Below, piece by piece: positions 52,101-64,000 of a stretch of DNA of 64,000 bases. The stretch lies in the NCBI GenBank assembly GCA_013433145.1, contig CM024188.1, forward strand, positions 11,026,345-11,090,344. The letters run 5' to 3'. The notes under the pieces were generated by a model. That model was given only the letters and a program-made list of their open reading frames with translations, ran no database searches and was not told where the DNA came from. Position numbers and translations under genes: made by a program. The DNA comes from Ascaris suum. Taxonomy: Eukaryota; Nematoda; Chromadorea; Rhabditida; Ascarididae. Within the stretch, counting starts at the first letter, position 1; each line of letters opens with the position of its first letter.

Positions 52101-55100
52101 TTCTTCTTTTGAAGAACGATAACACTAACAAACGTAAGGGTCCCCGCACATGTTTGTCCAAGCTTATTTTCCCAACAGAATTGTTCGCGAATAACACTCC
52201 TAGAGACGCTGCTTCTCGAGTATAGATTATCTAACAGTAGAAATAATGGTCTTTGATCAGCACTGTTTAAATCGGACAAGCATATAACGTTAAGGGCAGA
52301 GGATGATGTCACCCTCTGTCTCCTTTCTCTTCCCTTCCATTCCTCCTTTGTGAAGATGTATGCGTATTAATCCAGATAATCATCACTTCCAATGGTGCTA
52401 TGAGTTTTGATTGCATTCATCATTTTTGTTTGTGAAGCAGTTGTAGATTTCAATGGAGTTTTTATAGACTCGTATAAATTCCTTTTTATATATTTGTATT
52501 TTCGAGCTACTAACCTTCTAATGCTCCATTGTGCGAAAAAATAATTTTTTTTTTTTTTTTTTGCGCAGTGTATACTACTGCTTTCCTGTGCACTCTGAAA
52601 TCGTATATGAGTTGTCTACACTCAGAAATCATATAACATTTTCGAATTTCTCGGAGTTCCTTTAGCGTTGATGATTAAACGGATATATGAGCACTCCTAA
52701 TTCAGAAACGTCTAACGAATGCAGTTGCCTACTGGTTTCACTTGACGTTATCAATAATTAAGAGTTCACAGTGCTAGTAGAATATAGATGGGAGTGCTTC
52801 ATATGAAGGGTACAGGCATGCGCCAATCGAAGTGTTGTGATTTAAGCGATGTCTCGGCGCAATCGCAGTTGCTGCAGGCACTGCTTGTGCTAATGGAGCA
52901 TTCAAGCTTGATGCAGTGGACCGACGTATCAGATGCGTTCGTCTCGAAAATAGCCGAAAACATAACGGGTCGAGCAAAACAAGAGGATAACACGTTACTT
53001 CTTTCGTCGCTCAATATTATCGACCTTGTACTGAATTCAAAGAGGTTAGTTCATAAAGAGGGCAATAATATCACTGAAAAAAAGGGTTAATAATATCCGA
53101 TGCGTTTCGCTAAATTTGACGCAGGTTACGTTTATCATAAAAATTTACACATTTTTGTATATACATAGCTCTAAATAGATGTGTACCGGTGTTGCTTGTG
53201 AACCGTTCTGTTTCCTTTCTCGTTGGTAGTTCACGCTGAACCGTTTCGTTCAAGTGATTGAGTCATTTATATATTCTTTTTCCTTGTCACTTCATTCTTT
53301 CAGCAATATTGAGCCGTATATGCGTTCATTTTTGAGATGACAGAAAGAATAAGATTCGATTAAATTGATATTTGTTTAACGCTGATGAATTTCAATTTAA
53401 GCGAAGCACAAAAGCAATTGGTAATGCGTGAAGTGCCATTTGAATCGTTGATTAGACATCTCGAGAAATCGGATGAACGGGTGATCCATAATGTTCTCAC
53501 TCTTATGAATTCGTTGTATTCGAAGGCGAGTGACGAGGACAAATCAATTATCGTTGAGGTCAGAATTGTGGATATTTTTTATTCGCTAAATGTATCTTAA
53601 TCTAGCTTACTGACTTCGAATATCGGCACTTTTTATCGTTCGACGATCGAACTACAGAGCTGAGCTACAAGAAACGACCATATCTTATACTTCTCGATTT
53701 AAGAGAAAAGCAGTTCGATATAATTTTTGCAGCAACTATACGTCTGCTTTTAACTTCCAGAAGCAAGCAATGAATGTAATCAACTCGACATAACTCTTCT
53801 GAATAACTGGATGAAAACTTTTAAGACATCGTCAGAGTGGGTAAATTGAATTAACAAAAGCTACATAGGATGCTATATTGCCACATTTGTTTTGTTTTGA
53901 TCTTGCTTCCCGTCGCCAGCACACTGGTAGCAGAGATGGTGTAATTTCTAGGGCGATCAGCGGTATCACTAGACCTTTCATTACGCAGCCGTGTATCTGA
54001 TAAAAGGGGATGAAATAAGTGGATGAGGCCTAGTCCTGCTTATTTATTTGTGAAGGTGTCAATATCTGTAAAAGGTGGAAACAAATGCGACTGCAGCATC
54101 TGCACGCGACTCCTTTCCGACGTGCGATTGAGAATTCGGTGTTGCGTAAATGTCGTCAGCTCGATGTCGGCATCGAGCAGCAGTTGATTACCGTTCAAAG
54201 GGTTCAGTTCAATGAATTGGCCCGTAAGGCGATGCGACCCGCTTCGGAAACAGATATCGAACGCCTACAGGTATTTCGTTGCAAAGATTTTATCAACCTT
54301 TTCAACAACAACAACAACAGTCTTTTCTGTTTCGTTTCGTGTGAAGCGACGAAACTATAAAATCGATAAAAGTTGATGCACTTGTGTTACAAATATGCAG
54401 GAAAAATGAGAAAATGAACCAGCAAAAGATTGTTGCTGTGTTGCTCACCACGATTTCGCCTCGAAGCACAACAGTGATCTTATTCATCGGCTTCCATTTA
54501 ATGTAACACGTTCTTTTATAAGGCATCATGTTGTATTTAGAGGGGGCGTGCCGTTTTGCCAAAGTTGAGCGTTGGCTATGCTAGGCGGCACTACTATTCC
54601 TTAAATTTTATAGGTTTGTAATGCAGGTGATTTATTGATTATGTGGAACCTGTTGATACCCCACGTAAATCGGTCGTTTAACATCTTTACCATACTTTCC
54701 CCTCGCTCACCATATAGCCCTCAGATTGGTAGTTATACGTGAACTTGAACTTAATGATCCAATTCAATGAGGGTGTTTTATAGAGTTCGGCTAGGCTGCT
54801 GCATGATGATCCCATGGTAAATTTGGAGGATATTGCATGTGCGAGATGTCAAAGTTGAGAAGTTCAAAGTGCACAAAGTGGCATGCAGGAACGATGAAAG
54901 TAATGGCAACGGTAATGAGAAATGAAAAGAAACATTGGTTGTAGTGCTTGATGCACAGACGATGTTGTATAGCTGCAACTTAAAATTTTAGCGTTAGTTT
55001 TATCGATTATTACACTTCAACTCGACTTCAAGCTGCGCAGGTTTTAGTTGGTGTGCATTCATTGCATTCGGTGGTTCACAATTACTTAAGCATCATAAGG

Positions 55101-58100
55101 ATTGAATGGCCGAAGGAGGCACTGTTCTTAATGAGTCTCTTTGTCCTCGTGATGAGTTGGTTTCTGGGCTTTGATTTTGAGGTCATCGAACACTTGGCTA
55201 AATATGCGCTTGGGTGCATGTAGGTTGGTAGTAAACTAATGCTGCTGTGAAGCGTGCAGTCCACACGGCATGGCATTCGCACAGTTTGTAGAGCCTATGC
55301 CTATCGCAAAAATATAAATTTTATCATCGTTCTACTGAGTATGCTGTACCCAGAGGAGCGTGCAAAAGATTTTTGATGTTTTGCTGAAATTTGTGCATGG
55401 TTTGTTGTTATCAAGTTTATCAAGAGTACGCTTACGTTTGTTATGCGTGAAAATGAATGATTGCAGCAACTGAAGGCACTCAATACAGACAGCGGCCGCG
55501 GTGTTCATTCGACCGGTATGCAGGAAGACCGACGGCACGAGTGGGCCAATTTTGCCATTGCGGTAGCTGAGACACCACCCGGCTCGTTGGCTATCGATAT
55601 GATTAGCGCATTTGCAACACATCATTCTGATTCGATTGCCAAGGTTACGCAGTTAACTGCGTTTTAAGATTTTGAATGAGCGCCGGAGGTGAACGTACGA
55701 ACTTCGAAACACCTTGAGATGACTTAAGGGGAGGGAGGAAATGAGCAACTGCATGTAACATTCACTATGTTACAATAAACGCCATATATGTGGAGGAATT
55801 GCTTTAAATTTAATTGAAGATTCATCGAACATGAAGAGTGTAAATGAGAGCGGTGAAAATAAACTATGACAATTGGCGCTTTATTTCCGGTGCGAAGTTA
55901 ATGCGCGGCTGTTCAGCGGTTAAAAGAGATGAAAAAGAATCGTATGTTCAGTTTAGCGGTGTCGCTTATTTTTCCAGAACATACTAATTATAAAGCGTTT
56001 ATGGTGAAAGCTCAGTTGCTTGCAAGAATTTCTATTTTCGTCCTTCAAATTAACGTTCCCGACAAGAAATCAAGTGAACAAACAGTTCTATAACAAGAGA
56101 TCATGCGAGTCTTTTGCGAAGAAGAAATTTGAATTTCACTTTACGCTTTGCATTTTACGATATTTTATGCCAGTGTACTGGAAACTGTGAAGTTTTTCTT
56201 TGGCAAGAAAGAAGTGTTTAGTGTGCGAAAGAGCTCTTTGTTTGAGGGGAGGGGGGGGGGGGGGAAGACGAAATAGGAAAATGGTGTGCTGGAGATTTTT
56301 CATCATGTAAAATGATCTTCTCTCAAAGAAACTGTTCCCTCCGCCACATCTGCCGTATGTGTAGCACGTTTGCTAATTGTACTGCTTAAATAGACTTGAG
56401 TTTACCTCGCTTTCTTCGATATCCGGTCGTTCGCTCCATTCATGGTTTGGGCATATCACTGTACGTTCATAGGCAAAATTTGGAGGTATTGTTGCGACTT
56501 TAAATGACAATACGTAATAAATCCAGAATGGGGAATTCTGGTACTGTGCTTTTAGCTTTTTTTTCTGTTTTTCAGTACAACTCACAATCTCTTCTTGCGG
56601 TTGAGCTCTTTCTTTATTGCATTATTTTGATGGCAAATACGTCGTTCTTATATACACTGATAGCAGTAGAGCTATCATATGTCCATGCATGGATGCAATA
56701 CGTTTGAATTTAAAGGTTTTGCCGTTCTGTTGGGTTTTAAGGTAGTTCAACCGGGCCGTACCGTGAGAGTATTCTGCCCAGCGGTTACTTGTTTATCTCA
56801 GATCGTATGTTTCGAGTTCATTGACCATTATGATTATAGTTTGGCATTATTGGAACATTCACATGCGCAAATATTCTTCTGTTACTATTAGTTTGTTTGC
56901 AGATCTCAATGGAGAATTCACTGCGAGTTGATGGCAATGCGTGGTCGGTGCCATTGGTTTGTGTCCGTCTTGTGCAAATGCTTATCGATATCTTGCACAT
57001 TCTCAATGAACCGGGTTTGGTTTACTCTTTTTATTCAGCTCACTTTTAGTTAGGAATATACAGCTGATGAAATGGTGATATTAGCTATTGCGTTATGGAA
57101 GGTGATTGGAGTTTTTCCTTTATTTTTCATTCTTTTGCTGTGTTCTCAATGCTGTGAATTTCTTTGGCACCGAAGCTTTTTTATTAAATGCAATTATAAT
57201 CCAAGATGTTCATTCGATCTATTTTACTGACCACCCGTCGCTAAAATCCCCCATTTGGCATTTGTTGTAGATGCAGCTCTCCTTCGGGAAAGGAATCAAA
57301 TGAACATAAACGCTCGTGCCGTTTATTAGGAACAAGTATAGAAATAAATTTTAGGTTTAATCGGATCGGTACTACTGCTTTGTTGACCTTGTTGATCAGG
57401 CGTTTTACCATTAAGTCAGGTACTTAACCTTGATATTGGGACCGGTTGCTGTGTTGCTTACAGCGCAGGCAAGCTCTCGACTGCTCCTCTTTTTTTGAAA
57501 GAATAAAGACTAACGTATGATGTGGTAGTTTAGCAAATTTGTGATGGAGATTCAGGCGTAACGTTTTTTTTCTTTGAAAAATCGTTCAACTGAAGTGCTC
57601 AATTCGAAAGTGGTAGGTATGATGCCATGAAGCATTTTATACGCCTTTTTTCATATCGGCACTTCTAAATACCTTAAAGAGATTATCGTGGCATGTTGTT
57701 TGCCTTAGTGGTTTTCATTTCCGGAATAGCTTTTTGCGCCCTTAGGGGGATGTCTTCTTTAAAGGATTTTTTTGAAGGGGGAGGAGTGATAAAGAGACAC
57801 ATGTAATTCAGACAACTCGAGTTGATGTGCAGAGATGAGCGATACATTCCAAATAGATGAATTACAGAAGAAGGTGATCGATTGATGGTGATGCTGTTCA
57901 AAAGTGACAAACCTTTTGTCGATCTATTCGCCGTAATGGTTCGTCTATTTCATCGAACGTGGCGCGAGATGCACGCTAGCGAAGAGGATATCAATAAGGT
58001 TGAACTTTTCGTTCACGTCAATTGCTTCGATTTTTTTAAGGCAACTATATTTTAGCTTCCTTTCTTTGATATTCTTTGCTTTACGTCCGTAGCAACTTTG

Positions 58101-61100
58101 GAAAAACGCGTTTTATGCTGAAATTTGTTCTTTGGCTAATGCAGGACTATTTGTTGCTTAACTGATTAGCCACGAATGCTGTGAGGTGATCAAACCTGCT
58201 AGTTCAGACACCTCGTTGGGTATATGGAGCAGTTTTACATCTCATTCAGTAATGCCGCCGCACGGGAAATTATCAATCGATGCATAGTATCATGTTCAAC
58301 ACTATAGTACGAATGTCTGATAATCAATGTTAACCAGCCTATAGGAAGTTTCGTTTTTGAAAAGTGTTTTGGAGATGTCTGATTTCGAAATTTTTGGATG
58401 TTGTTCTCATTCTTTGTTGTTATTTGTTTCCATCTTTGTAGGCTAAGTGCTATTTCAGTGCTTTCAATGGAATAAACGTTCGGTTGCAGTTTTCGACACA
58501 ATAATGAGCCAAATTTATTTCGTTTATTTCTTTAGGTTTTGGCGGTGGTTCAAAAACAAATGGATATTTGCCTATCAGAGAGGCCAGAAACGTTGGAAAA
58601 ACTTGAAGAGCTTCTCACTGCGCATTCCTATCCGCATATGCAAAAAATTTGGGAAAGAGAACGCAGTGCAAAAGAAGCGGAAGAGCTGCAGAGTGATGCC
58701 GTTAGGCTTGTTTTATTTCTTTACTCCAAATGTGAAATTCCAAGCTGCTGAAAGATTGTTGTAGGCTACGTTTTACCTCTGATAAATAGAAAGTAATCGG
58801 CGATACTGGATGCAGATTCCTTTTTTTGGTAAACTCCCATAGGCTGTGTTTTGTTTCGTTTTGTTGCTACATAGCCGGCCGTTCTTTTTTTTAGTCTATT
58901 CGGATTTGTTTTCTGAAGGGGGGCGGTTTTTGGCTAGGATCATTTGCAATGCTCCAACCACGCATCCTTTCCTCTTGCTTGCACCCTCTACTCAAAACTT
59001 GATTCGAATATACTTCTTACATTTCTTTCAACTCACGTTTGTTTTTAGAGAGCGTGTGAATCCTCCAAGTTTTCTTTATCACTCCTCTCTTTTCCTCAGT
59101 TATACGTTGGTTTTGAGAAATTTCGAATGTGTAGGTCTGTTGATACGTAGGTAAAGGAATGCGCTTATTCCCTCTTTATAGATAAGAAAAGTTAAGCGTG
59201 AATCATCGTTCCGTTTGCTTGCTTTTGCTTTTAATTGTCTATTTCACTTTTAGTGTTTTTTAAAACTATTAATGAGTAAATGAGATATCGTTTTACAGGG
59301 AGCTACGCGAATTTCTGCGACCCTCTATTGTCGAGCTCATAAAGAAGAATCGAAAAAACGTGCTCAAGAATGGCTACACGTTTGGGAAACTCTCAAAAAG
59401 CAAATCAATCCAGAAAGGTTTTTTCGTTTATTTCATCTCGTTTCTTGATTGGGGGGGGGGGGGGAAGGTGGATAAATTTTGTGGTGGGAGAAAGAAGAAG
59501 GAAAGCCAGCAAAGACGTTTGATTTATGAGGCAAAAGTGAGGTTTTGCGTGGTATCGTATTCACACCTCTCGGGTTTATTCGATTATTTGTAGCTAGCCA
59601 TCATTCTAACATACACTTTATATGCCTTTGTGTTATAAAATACTGAGCGTGTTTCTGTTTTTTATTCGCGTTGATTTAGGCTTTCGTGCAGTTACAGTGG
59701 CATAAGCGCTGGAGAGTAGCCTCGCACAGCAAGGCAATGTGGGGAGAATGTGAATTTTGAGAACTTCAGAGATGGGGTGATTTTGGGAGGAGGGAGGATG
59801 AGGAGGGACAAGTTTCCAGTACGCTACAAAAAATGCCATATTTACAGATAAATTGTTACGTAATGTGTTGATGGCTCATCAAGTAAAACATGCTTGAGAC
59901 AACGCAAGAAAATTCAACAGGACATTTAAAATAGCGATGAGGCGTTTTACGATAGAATTAGAGCCATAATTTTTATACACCTGATCAATAAATGAGGAAG
60001 GAGAAAAGAGAAGCAACTTCAATTTGTGGAACTCGCTTCGCCTAATAGAAGATTAAGCAGAGATTAATTCCACCAGAGATGTCAATTCTCAACGAAAGTC
60101 AACATTCTCGAAAATAGTACTTCGACATGAAGATCCTTTAATAATCCCCAATAAGTCAGTTCACTTCCAGCTATTATAACTTGCGCCATTTGAATTCGAC
60201 GTGATGAGGGTTTAGCCGACTTTCTTGTTGCAAAGTAGATGAGTGCTGTGCATAAGGAGAGGTTTCGTTTTTCAGAACGGTGATGTATTGCCGTTTTAAT
60301 ATCGATGCGCAGATCTCTTCATTAGGACAGGTCTGAATGAAAGCGCTTATAATTATGGCCTAGTATAATCAGCCGAACCCTTTTTGGTATAAGAACCAAA
60401 GAACACCAATCGTATTGGATTGTTGCCAACAAGTTAATAGTTATTTTTTGTGATCCTAATTATACGTATAGAAAATTGGATGGCAAGGAAGAGGCTCTAA
60501 GTTAATAAGCAAAAGGAGGGAAGAAAGGAGAAGGCAGTGGTGCATTGTAGAGAAATTGTTGATTAGTTACTGAATGAGATTGGGTGTGAACTTGACAAAG
60601 TGTGTTTAACCGAACTTTAGTAAATGCATTTAACCACAACTGCATTCACTTTAAATATTAGTGAACGAAAAAAATATGATTAGAAAATGCCACACATTTT
60701 CCCAGTACTGTTTTTTGATATTGTTTATGAGTAATTGTTGTTAATATTTTTATCTCTGAGCGCCGGAGGGACCGGAAGAGGATGCCGAGATAATAAAAAA
60801 AAAACTGAAAAGAATATTTACGACAGGAAATTTGAAATGAAATGAGATATTCTTTCAGTTAATTTTAGGGCAGCAATTTTGGCATTGGAAGCTCGATCCG
60901 AACGAGAAAACTCTTCTTTGTACGGATTGCAACGCTTCCGATAATGCTGTGATTATCGACCCGGCCGTCACTATAAAAAGTAATTTAGCATTATGAGTTT
61001 AAATTGTCTTCTGTTTTTATGGCCTTTCGAGGTTTTTTTTTAGACTTGTGATGTTGACTTCGGCTTTTTTGATAATGTTGTTAGAGGGAAGTGGGAGGAG

Positions 61101-62061
61101 GTGTTATGAGCTTTTGAAAAATTGTCTTCAACCCCGGAAGACAGACTCTTGGCGTGGATTGTTCTTTTGACGTTCCAGAGCAGGGGCACGAAATGACAGT
61201 TTACCAGAATTTGGGCTGAATTTATTGTTTTGACGAAACCATCGTTATAGATAGGAGCATATTTTAATGTGGATGATAGTCTCACAACTGTTTTATGAAT
61301 CCCAACCAAGTAAAAATAGTGATGCAATGAGGAAAAAAGATCACTGCTTATTTTCTGAGTGGGACGATTTTAAAGTGGTTGAAAATTCACTAAAATTATA
61401 AACTGTCCGCTTGTTGCAGTTGCGATATCGGATATACAGCGCGTCTCGACAGGCGGTGAAATCGGAGACGGTATGCATACGTTAACGAAGAATAAAAAGA
61501 ACACTGCAGTGCGGGGTCTGACACTGGAAGTTGGTGACAAGCCAGACGTCTACCACTTGGTCACTTCCGATGAGCCAATCATAAATGCGTGGATGGACGG
61601 AATAAATGCACTGATCGGTTCGTTACATCGATATTGGTATTGACGGAAAGGCCAACGCTAAGGGGAGGGGGAAGGAGGAGGGGGTGTTTGAGTGAAATTT
61701 GCTTCTCGCAGTTAGCCCACTTTGACATTTAAGGTGGAAAAAGGCACTGCATTTCGAACCAATGTTTCTCGCCAAAAGAAGAAAGCGATGGCGCTTCTCT
61801 TCTGCCTTTGCTAATAATTATTGGCTTCAGTGATTCTGCTGTTGCTACATTAGACGAACTGTGTTACTCGCTAATTTCGACAATTATTAAATTGCAGGAT
61901 CGGAGCGTTTGTCAGCACAGGCACAACACCAAGTGGATCGATTCTTGAACATCGAATTAAAAATGAGGCTGCTGCAGTTGGACCATGTACCAAATGTTTG
62001 CGAGATCCCTCCTTTACCCACCAATCTTGATTGGATTCCGCGTAGCAAAGCCATGGTATAA
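49164..62061 (+). CDS. ced-12: CED-12/ELMO engulfment and motility protein, 15 exons, 749 aa
   Basis: Hand-spliced exons: 49164-49238, 49591-49695, 51267-51443, 51618-51799, 52847-53044, 53402-53558, 54097-54270, 55467-55643, 56903-57014, 57868-57998, 58536-58705, 59299-59417, 60869-60979, 61420-61617, 61898-62061; phases agree throughout. Seen: N-terminal domain to about residue 119 (ending LILTASP, like ELMO LRLTTSP), armadillo-like helices (~120-350), ELMO domain (~375-496, with TPPGSLAIDM, MLFKSDKPFVDLF and RTWREMHASEEDINK), helical linker, PH domain (~555-696, with QQFWHWKLDPNEK and INAWMDGINALIG), a final helix and PPLP near the C-terminus. Known for the family: ELMO binds DOCK180/CED-5 through its C-terminal PH and PxxP regions and relieves its autoinhibition to activate Rac (CED-10) in apoptotic-cell engulfment and cell migration. 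Length fits ELMO (about 730 aa). The ATG is the first in its exon, with an in-frame TAA at 49095 upstream. Least certain points: the exon 2 boundaries and the exon 11 donor. Confidence 0.92.
50647..50681 (+). repeat. 14-bp direct repeat with a 21-bp period in ced-12 intron 2
   Basis: TGCATTTTTTGCGA occurs at 50647-50660 and again at 50668-50681, separated by seven bases. It may be a small duplication; no function is indicated. Confidence 0.8.
59451..59464. repeat. G14 run near the start of ced-12 intron 12
   Basis: The run starts 34 bases after the exon 12 donor. A similar G14 run lies at 56251-56264 in intron 8. G-runs close to a donor can act as intronic splicing enhancers; that role is inferred here. 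Confidence 0.85.
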
Positions 62062-62272
62062 ATCGTTTCCTTTCATATTGATTATTGCAGCCTCATTTAC
62101 CTTCTGCTGGTTTGTCCATCACTATGCTTGTTATGTTTTCACATTTGGTCTTGTGTCAAGTATGCAGTTTACTGAAAATACTCAATGCGCTTGTTCCACA
62201 AAAGATTCGATAAACCCGGCAAAAAAAGGGATTGAATGAATGAGTAGGTATATACTGAACGCGAAATCGACC

Positions 62273-62324
62273 ATGTATGATTGTGAGGTTTTGTCGATGA
62301 TGGAAAAACCTCACAATCATGCAT
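62273..62324. repeat. near-perfect 20-bp inverted repeat (hairpin) downstream of ced-12
   Basis: Left arm 62273-62292 and right arm 62305-62324 pair over 20 bp, 16 of them perfect Watson-Crick inner pairs (ATGATTGTGAGGTTTT against AAAACCTCACAATCAT) and one G-U, around a 12-base loop. It begins 212 bases after the ced-12 stop codon, within the likely 3' UTR. It could be a small foldback element, an RNA hairpin in the 3' UTR or a short MITE relic. The stem is shorter than a typical miRNA precursor. Confidence 0.85.
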
Positions 62325-62528
62325 AAACCATGAACGTGGAAAATGCTTTAGCATTGTATGGTAATGTCAGAGTGGTAAATGGGATGCACTTGATACCTTT
62401 TAAATGAACTAACTACATTTTATTTGCTATTAATGCAGACTTATCGGACTACTTGTTTCAGTGTGCTCATTTTAAAATACATTCATCCAAATTTAAAAGG
62501 GCGTTGTTCTTTGTTAATTCATTTTAGA

Positions 62529-62659
62529 TGCATCGAACCTTATGAGGTTTTTCATCAGTTCGCTATGGAAGGAAGGTTGGCTATGAAAAATGAGTGGCTT
62601 ATATGGTCGCTGGATCCACGGGTTCATCAACGTTTCAATCTATGCAGTCACGGGTTAGG
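62529..62659 (+). other. exon-like segment downstream of ced-12
   Basis: A strong ttcattttag acceptor ends at 62528, followed by an open frame reading CIEPYEVFHQFAMEG and KNEWLIWSLDPRVHQRF, then a possible donor gtaatt at 62660. The frame stays open to 62753. It might be an alternative or downstream exon, but it lies beyond the ced-12 stop and no family is recognised. Confidence 0.2.
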
Positions 62660-63024
62660 GGTAATTCATTTGGAGTTTTTTATGTTTCCTTCAATTCGCC
62701 TATTCGTTGCCAAACTTGACACACGAGCTTTTAAGTCGAACGGCATAGTTTAAAGTAGTAAGTATTCGAAGTGGTTCCAGAGATTTTGTCTTAGAGTGCT
62801 TTTAACTGCATATTGATGACTTTGTTAAGGTTTTCCATTCTCGTTTAGCAATTATATCGTGAGAAAGTGCCAAAACTTGTTTTTAAATTACTTCCGGGAT
62901 GATCGAGATGGCCGAACTCCTGTCTGGATGTTTATGTACTCGTCAGTGCTTGACTCGAATGTATTCACTCTACGTAAAATTTCGTGGTTTCTTTACGTGT
63001 GATATTCCATTGCTTTTTGCTGTC

Positions 63025-63030
63025 AATAAA
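63025..63030 (+). terminator. candidate poly(A) signal of ced-12
   Basis: This is the first AATAAA after the ced-12 stop at 62061. It would give a 3' UTR of just under 1 kb containing the hairpin at 62273-62324. Confidence 0.35.
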
Positions 63031-63050
63031 TGTAAGGCGTAGATTCATAT

Positions 63051-63323
63051 GCAGATCGAACCCGACAACACTGTGCCCTTAAAATCTTCGAGCTTGAGAG
63101 TTTAGAATATAGAAGAGTAATGCTTGATTCGATATTATACCTTAAATTTATCAGTGGGTTTTCTGATGTGTCCTTCGATAGTCTCTTTGCTTTTGTTCAC
63201 CACCGCAGTCGTCGTGGTCATCATTTTCAGTTGGCACACAAGACAAGCTCAGTGAACAGCATTCCACACAACTTTCAATATAGACCGGTGCGGGTTTGGA
63301 ATAGCCTTCCAGAAGTGTTGTAG
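63051..63323 (+). mobile_element. non-LTR retrotransposon 3' end (C-terminus of reverse transcriptase ORF)
   Basis: An open frame of about 90 codons ends at TAG. It reads FELESLEYRR, then a short helix, then RRGHHF, then RPVRVWNSLPEVL. This is the stereotyped C-terminus of reverse transcriptases of CR1/L2/Jockey-type elements (LExRR, RGHxxKL, RxVxxWNSLP). It lies about 1 kb downstream of ced-12 in the same orientation. No catalytic YADD region is visible upstream, so this is a 5'-truncated copy, as is usual for such elements. Confidence 0.75.
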
Positions 63324-64000
63324 AGACTGGGAATTTGGCTGTATTTATGTATCGTCCAGATTTTAAGCGACTGATGCATGGATATGTTGTGGTGTGTTCT
63401 GAAGTGCCTGCTTTACGAATCATTCGCGGGCGATGTTTTTCTGATCATGTGCATTTATGTTGTTCTTTAACTCCACTGCTTCACGCAGTCTTCTTTGTTC
63501 TTCTATGAACAAAGACTGTTCTTTGTCGTAAATGTCTATTCGCCCTAATTTTAGCTTTGCTCGTTGTTACTGTTCGTGATCACATACTTTTTTATGTCCC
63601 CCCACATGGAGACGGTAAAGTAAATAAATAAGATCTGTCCAGCATGACATCCATTTGTATAAGCGTCAAAAAATCCTCTCTTCTTGAAACAAGGAGTTGT
63701 TGAATGAGAATAAAGTGAAACTCAATACGTTTGAGCGATGTGAAGATTTTGCTGAGAAAAGGAAGAAAAGCGTTAATTAGCTTGGACTGCGTCGCAGTTT
63801 TTGTTTGATTGCAACGCCCAGAGGACATGAATAGCCATAAAAGTCCAGACAGGCGGATTTTTTGTGGTTTCAGTCATTGCCATCGTCCGATCTGTATGAT
63901 CCATCCGCTGTTCACTTCTCAAAATTGCCGGCAAACTTGTGATCCAGCAGCCACTTTCTGTGATGCAGGCCTACGCGTTCATTCAGCTAGAATTTTGAAT

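Overview
This is a eukaryotic nuclear window, AT-rich (roughly 40% GC by eye), with exons of 49-252 bp separated by introns of about 170-1570 bp, nematode-style short 3' splice sites, and scattered microsatellites and decayed retroelements. The two confidently identified genes have their closest relatives, by residue pattern, in nematode CSNK-1 and CED-12. Their order and orientation match what I recall for C. elegans chromosome I (Y106G6E.6 csnk-1, Y106G6E.5 ced-12). The long introns suggest a large-genome nematode, perhaps ascaridoid, but the species cannot be settled from the sequence.

Layout. Positions 1-34,000 are gene-poor. They hold a tRNA-derived element (~3.0 kb), the endonuclease part of a decayed non-LTR retrotransposon (~3.4-3.8 kb), some broken or orphan coding-like stretches (1.56-1.86, 6.49-6.70, 29.7-30.1 kb), a long (TA)n tract at 10.0 kb and many homopolymers. 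Positions 34.0-35.7 kb hold a possible secreted, cysteine-rich gene broken by a frameshift and an unidentified coding-like segment.

Positions 36,164-42,243 (+) carry a nine-exon casein kinase I gamma gene (415 aa), complete from the glycine-rich loop to a C-terminal CCC plus poly-basic palmitoylation motif in a 16-codon last exon. Positions 49,164-62,061 (+) carry a fifteen-exon ced-12/ELMO gene (749 aa), with the N-terminal region, ARM-like repeats, ELMO domain, PH domain and C-terminal PxxP motif. The 6.9 kb between them holds an orphan exon-like segment at 43.28 kb that may encode part of a histone-fold protein. It also holds a 142 bp (TA)n tract and a tRNA-derived element. Downstream of ced-12 are a near-perfect hairpin (62.27-62.32 kb), a polyadenylation signal and the 3' end of a second non-LTR retrotransposon copy (63.05-63.32 kb).

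Function. CSNK-1 is a membrane-anchored serine/threonine kinase acting at the cortex. CED-12 is the ELMO subunit that works with CED-5 (DOCK180) to activate Rac in corpse engulfment and cell migration. Both act at the plasma membrane, but nothing in the window shows that they work in one pathway. The gene models were spliced by hand: every exon junction keeps frame, and the derived proteins have family-typical lengths.
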